Positions 24,953 to 36,328 of a DNA stretch of 64,000 nucleotides are shown piece by piece. A program made the position numbers and the translations under genes. Positions within the stretch are counted from its first letter, which is position 1; each line of letters opens with the position of its first letter. Source of the stretch: Fulvia fulva (Eukaryota; Ascomycota; Dothideomycetes; Mycosphaerellales; Mycosphaerellaceae); the NCBI RefSeq assembly GCF_020509005.1, contig NC_063015.1, positions 310,001-374,000 of the forward strand, given 5' to 3'. The notes beneath the pieces were generated by a model. It had not been told where the DNA came from, did not search any database, and saw only the letters and a program-made list of their open reading frames with translations.

Positions 24953-27900
24953 GTTATAAGCCCGACTAGCGCTTACTAATATTTACTACGATAAGGAAGC
25001 CCTAAAGCAGAGTTTATATCGTTATAGCACTACTACTACAACTAGTATAGTAGTATCCCCTAGGCCTAGTAAACCCGCGTAGAACTTTTTCTAGCCTATA
25101 ACCTATTTTGTAGTTATAGCTACTACCGAGACGCCGGTAACTACCGGTACCCTATCTTAGAGTACCGTAGTTCTAAAGAGCTATAACTAATAGGACAAGT
25201 TTGACCGTTAGCTAGAGCTCTACGTAGAGTCTTTAAATGTCTAGAAGTATATAGATCCTTACTAACTAAGTAACGAGCTAATAGAGCCTACTTACTTAAC
25301 GTTTAAGGAAATCTAATAAGCGTATACGGTAGGAGACGCTATATTAAGAGACCTTATTAAGCGACGACAAATAGACGTAGACCGAAGGCAACGGATGTAC
25401 GATATCTTTACTACTACGCGATTAAAGCTTATTACCTACCTTATCCGTACGACGATAGAGCTAGGGTAAGAGCTAATATATAGCTAGAACCCCCTTAGAG
25501 CGAAATACTAGGCTCTTAAGGATTAGTATAGTCTAGACGATATACTACGTAAGCGGTAGCTTACGCTTAAGCTGTCTAGGCTTTAGAAGGCTAGCGTACG
25601 TAGAATCGATAACTAGTACTTAGACTAGTTAGTTTTATAGACTAAGATACTTAAGTATAACTACGCCTAGTACGACGACCTTAGTAGACACTTCCTACTT
25701 ACTATTTAGTAGAAGTAGGCTCTAGCCTACGGTGCTTCTCTATATAACGAGTAGAAGCGTAACAAAATGTTACTACAAAAGCTTACTAAGCGTTACCTCG
25801 AATAGATACGCGACACCGTACTAGTAATAACTAACGGTCGATTAGTCTTCGTAACCTTCTTCGGAGAAACCTTAGTAGAGGATAAAACAGTACCTATAGG
25901 TACTAGTCAAAAGGAGGGTGACCGTAGTAGTAGCCGTAGTAATAATAACCGTAGTAATAGCCGCGGTAATAAGGGTCGTAGTAGTAGCCGCGGCGATAAG
26001 AATAAAGATAAGGATAATAATAGGCTAAGCGGCTACTAGAACATTACCGGCGAGCCTAAGGACACCTATTATAAGGGCCTGTTCTTATACAATATAATCA
26101 ACCCCGATAAGCGTCTAGTAAAGGATTAGCGCTTAGAGTAGTAGAAGAAGTACTAGAGAAACTTTATTAACTACTACTTAAGCGACGACGGCGAGCGTCT
26201 ACTTAGCGTATTGAATCGTAACAATCGTAAGGACTAGGAACGTAACAAGGCTATTACTAATACGAAGAAGGTATTACTAAGCGATAAGGGCTTTATTAGC
26301 CTTACTGTTCTTTCTAGCTCAATTAGTAAGTTAAGCGTCAACTTTAGGGATTGCTAGGTATATAATAACTGTTTAGACACTTATATAATCAATCATTATA
26401 ACTAGGAGGGTATAGAGTTTATTATAGAGCGCCTTACTACCTTAGAAATCTAGGCTAGAACAACTACCTTTCTAATTATAGCGTTAGGGCGTGTTTATAT
26501 ATTCATTAGGGGCTATTTATTCACCTTACTAGATATAGCTTACTACCTAGGCTTTTATATAAACGTTATCTCTTATATACGTATAGAAAGAGCCGGACTC
26601 TAGTAGTACGGACGTAGTAATTTAATGTGGCATAACGACACTAAATTGATAGACCTATACCGCCCTACTAGTATAATCCCTTTCTTTAAGGTGGTTATAC
26701 TACCTAAGTCACCTATCATTTACTAATAGCCTATAAAAGAGGGCCTAGTACTACCGAAGGTCACTAAAAAGATGCGTAACGCGCACTTTATTAGCACTAT
26801 TAGTAAGGGTATAAACATCGGCGATGAACCTACTAATAGCGTAGTATCTCTAACTACTTAAGAGGATAGTAACCGTACCGTTCTCGTAGTCATAAACAGT
26901 ACTAGGGGTACTAAAGGTGTAGCTACGTCTAGTAGGACCCCTATTAAATACCGAAAGCTCTCTAGCCGCTAGTAGCATTAAATCTTTAGTTATATTAGCG
27001 CTAAACGTATTAAGTAGTTATCGCTTAGAGTTAAGGGGGTGATTATTAACGATAGTCTAAGCGTACCCCTTACTACACATTATAAAGTATATAGGCTTAG
27101 TAAAGCTTATAAGGTATATAATCGGTCTTAGCCTATTAGGGTAATAACCCTATACGGCTATATAGCTATAGACTTAGTAGAATTCACTATCGCCTATAAC
27201 GGTAATAGGTACCTCGTCCACTTCTACGATCTAGATACCTATAGACACTTCTAGTTTACTATTAAGAATAGGGATTAGCAATTGGTATTAGCTTGCTTTA
27301 ATAGCCTACTAAGCTTTATTAACTTTATTAGTCGTAGGTTCGTATACTTCTATAGCGATAATAAGCCCGCTATTAGGAAGGTGTTTCGCTTAGTTATTAA
27401 TAATAACAAGATTGAATAGCACGTAACCGAGGAATACGCGCCTACGTAGGACCTAGTAGAAAGAGCTAGAGCTCTAATCATTACTATAAGTAGAACTATT
27501 CGTATCTACGTACGATTGCCGGAAAAGCTTTGGCTAGAATATACTATAGTAGCTGTTAAGATATAGCATCTCAAAGGGGGTCAACAATTAGGAAGTGATC
27601 TAGTAGCCTAAGGTATCTACGATGACTTAGCTTATAGGGAGATACCTTCTCTCCCCTTTAGCTTAGATAGACATCCAACATAATTAACATATTGGTTCCT
27701 AATATATTGCTATATACTCGTGCTATTAGTCAGTTGAAGATTGATCTCTTACTCTACTCCGCTACTATCCACCCGTACCTATTTAATAGTAGCGGTATAT
27801 ATCCTCTAGCGATCTCCTATCTAGTCAAAGGGCTAGAAGACCCTATTCGAATTAGTAATAGGACGAATTCCGAACGTAGGTTATATAGTAGTATATAGCT

Positions 27901-30900
27901 CCCTTATATACGTGTTTATCTATAGACTAGATCAGCCTAGTAAGAGCGAGAAACTCTAAGAGAGAGCGCTTATAGGCTACCTTATAGGATACGACTCTAC
28001 TAACATCTACCGCGTAGAGGACCTATTAAAAGATAGGGTTATACGAGTTAAGGACGTCCTCTTCGATAAGACTACGTTCTATTACCTATTACGCCTAATA
28101 GTAGGGTATACGGCCCCTATCGAGAATATCGTAATAGCGGAACCGGCTAAAGAGCCTAAACAATACTACGACCTATATGTCGCTTATTACGAGTAAGATA
28201 TAGTATAGGCCGAGGGGGTAAAAGAATAGGCTTAGTAGCCGTATACCTAACAACCTCGAGACGCCTACTAAAAGCTCCTTAGGCAAGAACTATACTAGCC
28301 GTAATACCGCGAGTTAGTAATATATAACTAAAAAGACCGGCAAATCGAGTACGTAACAGATTACGTAACTTAAGACAATATATAGTAGTTAGTATATAAC
28401 ACTACTAACTACTACGACACCCTATAGTAGTAGATAATAGATGCCCTTACCGTAGAAGACCGTAAGGAGATTATAGGCGATACGGACCCTAATCGCGAGC
28501 TATATCTATTTATATTTATACTACTAGAAGACGCGTTAATATATAACGCGTCTAATATACTACTCTTCCCCCTAGAGCTAGAGCTCTACATACTAGAGGA
28601 GTCTAACTATATAGTTATAGAGAATAGAAAGCGCCTACGAACGGCCTACTTCTACTATATACTATACTAGATTATAGTCGCTAATATAATTATCGGCTAG
28701 ATGTCCGGTATACGACCTAGAACACGCGCCTATCGCGATAAGAGCGATCGAAGCCCTACACGAAGAGGCAATAGCCCTCTAAGGCGTATTAATACTACTA
28801 CCTCTATATACCGCGATAACCTTCCGCCCGAACCTTCTAACTACCGAGCCGCTATAAAACACCGCTTCTCCTAATAGTAGATCGAAGCTATAGCTAAGGA
28901 GTTTACTAAAGCCCTGGTAATAGGCATATTTAGATAGGTAATAAAGGAAGAGAAGGATCAGGATGCTTAGTAAGAGGAGGGACTTTAGCTACTACTACCG
29001 CTTAAGTAGGTATATAAATATAAACTAGACGAGTACGGTATACTAAAGAGCTTTAAGGCTAGGCTATACGTAAGAGGCGATTTGTAAGGAACACACTTAG
29101 ACATATACGCCGCTATACTACTAGCAAGTATATTCCGCCTCTACTATACTATAGCCGCGAGCTTCGACCTAGAAGCCGAACAATTCGATATTATTAACGC
29201 CTTCCTAAACTCGGACCTACTATATACTATATATCTATAACCACCTCCTAGAATCAATAGGCTATCCTATAGACACGCCCTTAAGCTAGTTAAGGCCCTC
29301 TACGGTCTAAAGGAGTCCCCTTTATTATAATATAACTCCCTAACCGAGACGCTAGCCTCCCTTATACTAGTACCCCTATCGGACTCCGAATATATCTACT
29401 ATAACAACAAGGTTATGTTCTTCTTTTACGTTAACGACCTAGTTATACTCTATAACCGTAAGTATAAGGCCTATACTACTAATATTAAGCAGTAGCTACT
29501 TACTAAGTACGAGATATACGAGCTCGGTGATCTCTCCTAGTTCCTAGGAATTAAGGTTACGCGCGACAGAAACAAGCGCTTACTATAGCTCTCTTAAGAA
29601 GACTATATTAAGAAGCTAGCCGCCAAATTTAGTATATTTACGAATGTACGCAAAACGATAGTACTAGTAGATCAACACCTTAATTAGACCGTTCTAGAGG
29701 GTTATTAACCCACCTCTATCGCTATCCTTACGTACTAACAACGTATAGGATCCCTTAACTTCGCCGCTATATATACGCGGCCTAATATCGCCTTTTCCTT
29801 ATCTATACTATTGTAGTATCTAACTAAGCTAACTAAGACACACCTTAAGCTTATAGATTAGTGCTTACGCTATCTCCTAGAGACTAAGAACCTCTGCCTT
29901 ATATATAGCGCTAGTAAACATATTACTAGCCTTTATAGCTAACTAGAGCACCTCGGTAGTAACTACGAGTTCTTTAGAGTATCGGACGCGTCCTACGGTA
30001 TAAATAATAATAGGACTAGCTTAAATAGCTAGGTCTTTATACTGTTCGGTAGACTAGTAGATTATAAGGCATCTAAACAAATTACTGTTACTAAGTCCTT
30101 AATAGAGGCTAAGCTACTCGGGCTTTCGTAAGCCGCCTTAAAGCTTATATAGTAGGAACGAGTCTTCGCTAAGATATACCTTCAGTTCAATTAGCGTACC
30201 TACTTATACTACGATAACACGTAGACTATCCGCCTTGTTAACTAATAAGGGCAAAAGCTTAACACGAAGCTACGCTACGTTAATATCTACTACTACTAGC
30301 TCCGATAGCGAGACTAGCGCGGAGACATTAAGATCAAGTATCTTAGTACTAACGACATACCTATAGACGGGCTGACTAAGCTACTTCTACTATAGAAGTA
30401 CAAGCACTTCGTTAAGCTGCTTAATATAGCTAAGGAAGGCGTAGACCTACGCACCTTAGTGCCCTCTATAGCCGTATTAGGAGGTAACGGGCTAATAGAC
30501 GCCTAAGAAGCCCGTAGTAGCGGTCTTACCTTATCTCAAAACGAACACCGAACGGCTTTATCTTTACGGACACCTCTCTAGAAGCGCTAGTAGGCGTAAA
30601 ACACAGCTACTAGTAGCTACTAATACTATAGACAATAACGAAGCTAGGGTAAAGTATCTACCCTTTACCGGTACGGCCCTAGTACTATTATTAATAGGTG
30701 TTTCTCGGACTCCTATTAGCTAATAGCGCAAGGGCGAGAAACACCCCTATTACTAGTAGTAGCGTACGCGCGCGATAAAAGTAGCGCGTCTAATTAGAAA
30801 GCGAGAAACGCCTCTAACTTACTACTAGTAATAATACTACCACCTTGTTACTATATTATCCGCTACTTTCGTACCTTATACATAGCACACACTTGCCTAA

Positions 30901-31584
30901 AACAAAAAGGTGTCACTACCCTAAGGTAATTACCTTTAAAAGTATAGAAAGTAAGGTACCCTAAAGGTGCCTTTTTAACTTTCCGATACCGTTACTCCGG
31001 TATTACCTATTAGAGCCCTATTACACCTTATATAGTGCAAGCTCTGTCGTAGACAGCCTAGTGCATTGCGCTACTAACTAGTATCTTATACTCCCTAGGG
31101 GTAGAGCGAGCTCTCTTACTATTTGCCGGAGCGAAATAACCTAGTATAGAGTAATTATCGGACAATTCAATAAGTTAAGCGGACGACAATATATGTTTAA
31201 GTATACGATAGGACTAAGGCTACCCCTAGATTGAACTTAGGACCTCTAATGTTTACCGGTAGGTAAGATAATTATATACTTAAGTAAAAGTCCGTATAAC
31301 GGGACTATTACCTAAGCTATCTTACCGGTAACAGTTATATATTCTATACTTTGTTATATAGGTAACAATAGTAGTAGTGAAAGTGAGGAATAAGGGAAGG
31401 GGTACAAAGCTTACCTTACTTACCTTAGCTCACTTTACTCAAAATAGCTGATTTACCCTCACTATAGTAGTAGTAATACCGAGGGCCTGACGTCACTACT
31501 ATAGGTAGGGGGGGTAGTTATAATAGGGTGTACGCGATTATATAGGAATTAGCTCATTTACTTTAGCGTACGAGCTAAGGGGTA
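24953..31584 (+). mobile_element. Copia-E internal region (gag-pol), degenerate
   Basis: Full-length Copia of a different family from Copia-A to D. Gag lies at about 25,110-25,900, followed by a CCHC-like knuckle near 26,030-26,085. The integrase core is at about 27,130-27,560, the reverse transcriptase at about 28,950-29,620 (ALYGLKESP near 29,300, catalytic YVND in place of YVDD near 29,430), and the Copia RNase H at about 29,960-30,480. Stops occur in every domain. About 1 kb between the RNase H end and the 3' LTR has no recognisable coding. The element lies inside LINE-C ORF1. Confidence 0.85.
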
Positions 31585-31791
31585 TGTCGCGATCTAAGCG
31601 TATATATAGGTAATATCCTATTATCAAAACTTAAGGCTACGTGCGCTAAGAATTAGGTGACTGATTAGTCACCTATGGCCTCTTTAAGAGCAACACTTGT
31701 CTATTCTAGATAGACATATATAATACATAACCTACTTTTAAAACACTCTATATAAGCCCGTATAATAACTTCCTACACTTCTAACGTAATA
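31585..31791 (+). repeat. Copia-E 3' LTR (207 bp)
   Basis: Same length as the 5' LTR. Differences between the two are mostly C/T and G/A. Followed by CGTAG, the likely target duplication, and then by LINE-C ORF1 on the reverse strand. Confidence 0.9.
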
Positions 31792-32698
31792 CGTAGTTCT
31801 AGTATAGTCCTTTGTCTAGGACAAGGTTTGCTTGTTCCGTATTTACTATCTAGACGATTAACGAGGAGTATGTCTTTGTTAGTTCGACGCTCCTATATAG
31901 CTAGACGGCCTTAGAGAAGCGTACTCCTAGGGATGTGCTCTAGTTCTATATTTGTAGCTAGGGGAGGTCCATTCCGACCTTAAAGGTTCTAGGGACCCCG
32001 TAGGCTATTACTTTCAATTGTTAGTAGGAGACCTTCGCTAACTTTACTACTTTAGTTATCTATTCCTTATACGTCTCGAGTCTTTATCGGTCTGTCTCCT
32101 ATTCGGTAAAAAGCCTTACTACCCCCCTTAGCTCTACCTTCGCTCCTACGATCTCCTTCCGGCCGATTCTGTCTACGAGCTCCTTACTTGTAAGGCCCTC
32201 GAGTTCCCTTTTCTCCTCCGGGTCGGTAACGTAGACTCGGATCGCGTTGTTAGTCCTCTAGGGCTAGGCCGGGTAGTGTCCCGCGGCGATTATAGCCTAC
32301 GTAGGGTTCTTCTGTTATGTTGCGTACTATATGGTCTAGTAGATCGTTCTTAGGGTCTAGTGTTCGAGTGCCTTAAGTATACTAAGGAGCTACGCGATTA
32401 TATACTTATATACTCGGGCTGGGTGTTCGTCTTCGTCTAGCATTACCTAGGCTGCTTTGTACAATTCTGGACACGCGGAGGGGCCGGGGGCGGCTAGGGT
32501 TCGTTGTGCCTTTCCTAGGCCCTTAGTATATTATCGTTAGCTATTGTCTTACTATTGCTAGGTTGGTTATTAGCTTAGCTATTAAAGGGTTGGTTGCTGC
32601 TAGCTAGGTTCCTGTGTCGCATCCCCGTTTATAGAGATTTGGGTGTCCCTCGCGAGCTGCTTGATGCTCGCGAGTTGGGCTTGGGATCTAGTCTCCAT
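31792..32698 (-). mobile_element. LINE-C, ORF1 5' part
   Basis: Reverse-strand ORF1 of a Tad1-like LINE with a plausible start ATG at 32,698 (METRSQAQL). The first 50 bases or so still contain CA and TG, and RIP-type stops begin only after that. Together with 24,260-24,745 the ORF1 is about 1.39 kb, normal for this class. The coiled, charged protein would bind the element RNA; it is not intact. Confidence 0.7.
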
Positions 32699-32929
32699 GT
32701 CGCTGCACTTCAGCTACGGCTGAGGTTAGAAGTTGCCTAAATAGGCAATTCACCTCCGCGGCTCCGCAATTTCAGGGTCCAGTCGGACAGGAGGTGGATT
32801 CCTGTTTTCTGGTCGCTTTCCGCGGCAATTGCGCGGCCGCCAGCGCAGGCGCGCTGCTCTTGTTCTCGTTAGGTGATAGTCTTAATAGGCGCTTTCGAAT
32901 GGTGCGTCGTGCGTGTCTCCGATCGATCC
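32699..32929. other. Probable LINE-C 5' leader and edge of the transposon block
   Basis: Sequence upstream of the LINE-C ORF1 start, with normal CA/TG content. It holds a short inverted repeat at 32,733-32,748, arms TTGCCTA and TAGGCAA with a 2-base spacer. I could not locate the exact 5' end of the LINE or a target duplication. Confidence 0.4.
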
Positions 32930-32995
32930 TTGTGTCTATATAGACAATAGCTTTGTATCCCTAAACTTTCAAATAGTTTGGGTCTGTATATAGTC
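32930..32995 (-). mobile_element. Short Copia integrase remnant
   Basis: On the reverse strand this reads GYKAIVYIDT, close to the integrase C-terminal motif at about 8,600 in Copia-B, and the DNA around GTCTATATAGAC is shared. It is an isolated fragment at the border between transposons and genes. Confidence 0.4.
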
Positions 32996-33265
32996 TTCGA
33001 AGACATCCCCAGTCGTGGAATCGTGCAGAGAGTACTTCCCCCTGATATTCTTCGCAACGTCGTGTTCTGCTCGGAGTCCTTGCAACTTTTCACCAGTGCT
33101 CTGATCAACAGAGTCGGCGTAGAGTTCTTTAAGCTTCTCAGCCATAGAGAGGCCATCTTCCATGAATGGGAAATTGTGGTAGTCGTAGATTTCGTCGTCT
33201 TCTATCATTGTGTGCGACTGTGTGCTTCGGCGTGTATGCGCTGTGATCCGTGCGATGACGAGCAC
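32969..33265 (-). pseudogene. Small hypothetical ORF at the transposon border, probably a truncated gene
   Basis: Reverse-strand frame of up to 98 codons. A more likely start is the internal Met at 33,208 (MIEDDEIYDY). The product is acidic and hydrophilic with no domain I know. Unlike the block to its left it has normal codon use, with CA and TG present. Its 3' end overlaps the Copia remnant at 32,930-32,995 and it stops there, so it may be the first part of a gene cut by a transposon. It could equally be a chance frame. Confidence 0.3.
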
Positions 33266-34015
33266 TGGGATGGAGTCACCAGAAGCGACAAAGCAGAGAT
33301 TTGGGGTTTGGAAACACCAGAAAGTCGTCGTAGCCTGTGATTATGATAACTCATGAAGCAAGACACATTTGAGTACACATTAGATACTCTTGCAAGTTGT
33401 TGTGGTAAGGTCAGAAAGCTCGTTAGTCAAAACACGATTACGAAAAGGCACATTGCGCTTCATGGTAGCCGAATAAGATGCCTACCAGTAAAACACGTCA
33501 AAGATGAAGTCAAAGCGGAAAGTGCACGTAACATACATTGCTTTTCTGAGTCTGCCTGAATAAAGTTACATCCTTTTGCTAGAGTCTAAGCACGCAGAGC
33601 TGGATCCAAGCAGCGCCTTGCTGCAGTACAAGAGTGATGCAGCTCCGCTTGAAGATCATATGTTGGTCCTTCCCGGTCAAGCTTCGGCGAGGACAGTCGC
33701 GGTCCCAGCAGGCCATCTCAGCAGGCAGGTCACCGGATAGTGTACGGATGGGTTTCCCGTTCTGGCTTCGCACGACGAAGAGTGGAGCCTCTGCTGGGCT
33801 GAAATGAGGCAGATGTTTGCTATGTCAGGTAGGATCTCCAGAAGAACGTGTCGGCGACGGTCTGTCGTTTCTGGGCGCCGATTGGTGGCACTGTCCGCCC
33901 TGCCACGTACAAAAGCCATCTCATGCCCGTTGCCTGACTTCGCATCGCGTGTAACCTTTGCATGTAGCGCTCTTCCTGAACTGTCCTGGCCTTCTCCTTC
34001 ACTCTCTCAATCCAC
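33266..34015. other. Intergenic, no gene seen
   Basis: Short open frames occur on both strands, but none has a recognisable domain or a convincing start. Contains the region downstream of the U2AF gene. Confidence 0.5.
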
Positions 34016-34645
34016 CTAATATCTTGGTCTTGCAGGCTCTGGGCTGGGACTTCTTGTCACACTCCTCTCATCCCGACCCCTCTCCCTCAACCACTTCTTC
34101 GTCGACAACTCCAGCTCGCGATCCAGCTCCGCGCTCGGCTCCTTGCGATGAATGAAGTTGCAGAACCCACCTCTCACACATCCCTCGCCCGAGTTGAGCC
34201 TACAGCAAGCTTCCCGGAAGTCCGTCACCGGACTCAGCTCGCAGTAGATTGGCCTCGCCGCGTACCACCGACTGTTCAGCGCATCGCACGCCTTCTGCGC
34301 CGAATCCTCATACTTGAAGCGCGCGTACACGTTGCCAATCAAGTGATCATTGTTGTTGTCGCAGACGACCACCTCCTCGATCTCACCGTATTTGCACATC
34401 TCGCACCAGAAATCCTCGTAGAAAGCATCGAAGTGGTTCTGGAGCTGGGATGGGTTCATGCGGGACTTGTTGTCGTAGGCGGGGTTCTGGTAGAGGTTGG
34501 GGAGGAGGACGGTTTGTGAGTACGAGGGCTTGACGTGTTTGCGTGAGCAGCGGTCGCCGTGACGGCAGGCGCCGATTTTGTAGTAGAAACTGCAGTTGAC
34601 CTTGTCTTGTTCTGTGCCGAAGATAGAGGCGAGGTAGTTCGCCAT
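34016..34645 (-). CDS. U2AF1: U2AF small subunit (U2AF35-type splicing factor)
   Basis: Nuclear pre-mRNA splicing factor. The family contacts the 3' splice-site AG and pairs with the large U2AF subunit to recruit U2 snRNP. The 209-residue product starts MANYLASIFG and has the family order: first CCCH zinc finger at residues 18-37 (C18, C27, C33, H37), a U2AF-homology RRM at about 45-140, a second CCCH finger at about 149-167 (CX7CX5CX3H) and a short Arg/Ser-containing tail ending near ARPRY. Length is close to fungal orthologues, near 210-220 residues. It appears intronless. The gene lies only 1.3 kb from the transposon block but shows no RIP-type damage. Confidence 0.93.
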   Translation of the reverse strand: MANYLASIFGTEQDKVNCSFYYKIGACRHGDRCSRKHVKPSYSQTVLLPNLYQNPAYDNKSRMNPSQLQNHFDAFYEDFWCEMCKYGEIEEVVVCDNNNDHLIGNVYARFKYEDSAQKACDALNSRWYAARPIYCELSPVTDFREACCRLNSGEGCVRGGFCNFIHRKEPSAELDRELELSTKKWLRERGRDERSVTRSPSPEPARPRY

Positions 34646-34947
34646 GATAGGTAGTGGTGGGGGTGGGTGTGTCGCGGGGGTGGTGTGTGCGGTAGTGGAA
34701 GTCCAGTCGGCGGCGATATGGGTAGGCGGCGGGGTGGTGAGGATGTGATGTTGTCGCGCGTGTGGAAGATGGGTCGTGTCGAGATTGTGAAGCTCGAGGA
34801 TTAGAGTTTCGCGTATGTCAGCTTGATGCCTCAGGCTTCCACGACTTTCCAGAAAACATCGCCTCCCGAACTTCCTTCTTCCTCTTTCACATGCCCAACT
34901 TTTACACAGAGACTCGGCTGCGCAGGGCCACTGGACTGCTGCTGTAG
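34646..34947. other. Intergenic between two reverse-strand genes
   Basis: Upstream region of the U2AF gene. G/T-rich just before its start. No other feature seen. Confidence 0.5.
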
Positions 34948-35577
34948 CTATTGCGCGCTCCGCTCCACCAGCGCGGCGTTCAGAGCCACCTCAACAGCCC
35001 ACAGCCTCTGGTCAAAGTGTGCATTTAGCAGGATCTCGCTTGGATCGAAGCAGATCTTCTTCAGAGACGCGACGCCCCTGAGCAGAGCGCTCCGGCGTTC
35101 ACGCCGCCATTCCAGACCAATGACTATGTCCGCGGTACCAAACCACGGATACTCCATCCACCGTATCGTAATCTTGTCTAGCCGCGGGAAGCGCTCCAAA
35201 AGGCTCAGCATGCGCTCCGCCTCCTCCAGATCTCCAGCAAGTAAGGTCATCTCGAGCACGCTCTTCTTGTCGGCAGCGCTGGCTTGTCCCAGAAACTCTT
35301 TGATGCCCGACGCGAAGAGGAATTCGGCGTGCTGGAAGAAGCGGAAGTAGCTTACACTCTCACTGTTGATCTGGCGGCAGGTGACGAGGAGTGACGGCGC
35401 TGGTGTATGACTGATGGAGCACCAGTTCTCTTCGTCCCATAGCAGTGATCTCCGATTGGGGTCGCAGAGGACGAGTTGGTAGATCTTGTTACGAAGCTCG
35501 GCGGGGAGACCGAGGAGGCGGGAGGTTGGTTGCTGCACAGCAAGGTCGGCACCAACGATCGACCTGATGGCGGACAT
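34948..35577 (-). CDS. Small F-box-like/2EXR-type hypothetical protein
   Basis: 209 residues. Near the N-terminus (about residues 20-37) it has LLGLPAELRNKIYQLVL, followed by an LLVTCRQINSES stretch near 63-74. This pair of motifs is typical of a large, poorly characterised protein family in filamentous ascomycetes that is annotated variously as F-box-like or 2EXR. The rest has no catalytic signature. Function is unknown; substrate-adaptor roles are only suggested by the F-box resemblance. The start at 35,577 gives the N-terminal spacing usual for the family. A second member lies at 58,780-59,448. Confidence 0.7.
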   Translation of the reverse strand: MSAIRSIVGADLAVQQPTSRLLGLPAELRNKIYQLVLCDPNRRSLLWDEENWCSISHTPAPSLLVTCRQINSESVSYFRFFQHAEFLFASGIKEFLGQASAADKKSVLEMTLLAGDLEEAERMLSLLERFPRLDKITIRWMEYPWFGTADIVIGLEWRRERRSALLRGVASLKKICFDPSEILLNAHFDQRLWAVEVALNAALVERSAQ

Positions 35578-36328
35578 GATGGCGGATGCTCGATACGGAC
35601 GTTACTGGCAACGATTGACGACGGTGATGTGGAGGAAGACTGCGGTCTGTCGAATTTGATGGAGGTGGTGATGGTTGTTGGGGCTAGGCAATGGACTGAG
35701 TAAAGCTTCGACGCGTCGGCAAATTTTCACAGCTTTCGACGACGACCTTCAGATTACGTATCCCTGCACTACTTCTCCCACGCCTCATCGCTGACTCCTC
35801 GCAGACTCGTGCCTGGCAGTGTGCTCATGTGGCATGCACACCAAGCAACTCGTTTGTGAGAATCCTCCTTGACCAGTAAAGCATCGACATCGAAAACCAT
35901 CAGCATTCCGCCTTCATAGTCACGCCTCAGTGTCCCTCGTCGACACTGGAACACCTACTTCCACACACTGCACAAACCCAGCCAAAGCCCCGACTTCTCA
36001 CCAGAACATCGAGGAAAACCCACTGTGACTGGAGTTCAACGCAGCTTGCGGCACTCTGCTCTTCTCAGCCGGAAATCAGGCCCTATGCCAGCACCGCGGT
36101 CAATATGTGCCTCATTGCATCTCAAGATCCGGCGAGGTGGTTCTTGGTTGTCTTTGCCTCAATGAATGGCGAAATGCTCGCTTCTTCCAATGTCTTCTGC
36201 TTTCTGGCGTCTTGTCCGCCTTTGACAGTACCGAACGTTTGTCTAATTATGCCGCAGCAGCTCGCATATATGAAGCCACACAATCTTGCTGACCTGCATA
36301 TTGTTCTCAACAGATTTTTCATCAAGCA
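35578..36328. other. Intergenic upstream of the HeLo gene
   Basis: No supported gene. An open frame at 36,105-36,332 ends just inside the HeLo start and has no domain; I treat the region as promoter and leader of the HeLo gene. Confidence 0.5.

Larger units (their letters stand above)
1..32650. other. RIP-mutated nested transposon block
   Basis: The whole stretch shows the C-to-T, CpA-directed decay expected of fungal repeat-induced point mutation. In the first 120 bases I count 16 TA against 3 CA plus TG, while CG stays common. Recognisable pol and gag reading frames are interrupted by TAG where Gln or Trp is expected, and Cys codons read as Tyr. The signature fades near 32,650, where CA and TG return. 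No gene outside transposons is visible in the block. The elements listed below were delimited by comparing internal copies on both strands and by LTR pairs. Confidence 0.9.

Noticed and set aside
27773..27789. 15-base match to the end of the Copia-A LTR (CGTACCTATTTAATA)
   Set aside because: No further similarity on either side; within Copia-E coding sequence and probably chance in TA-rich decayed DNA.
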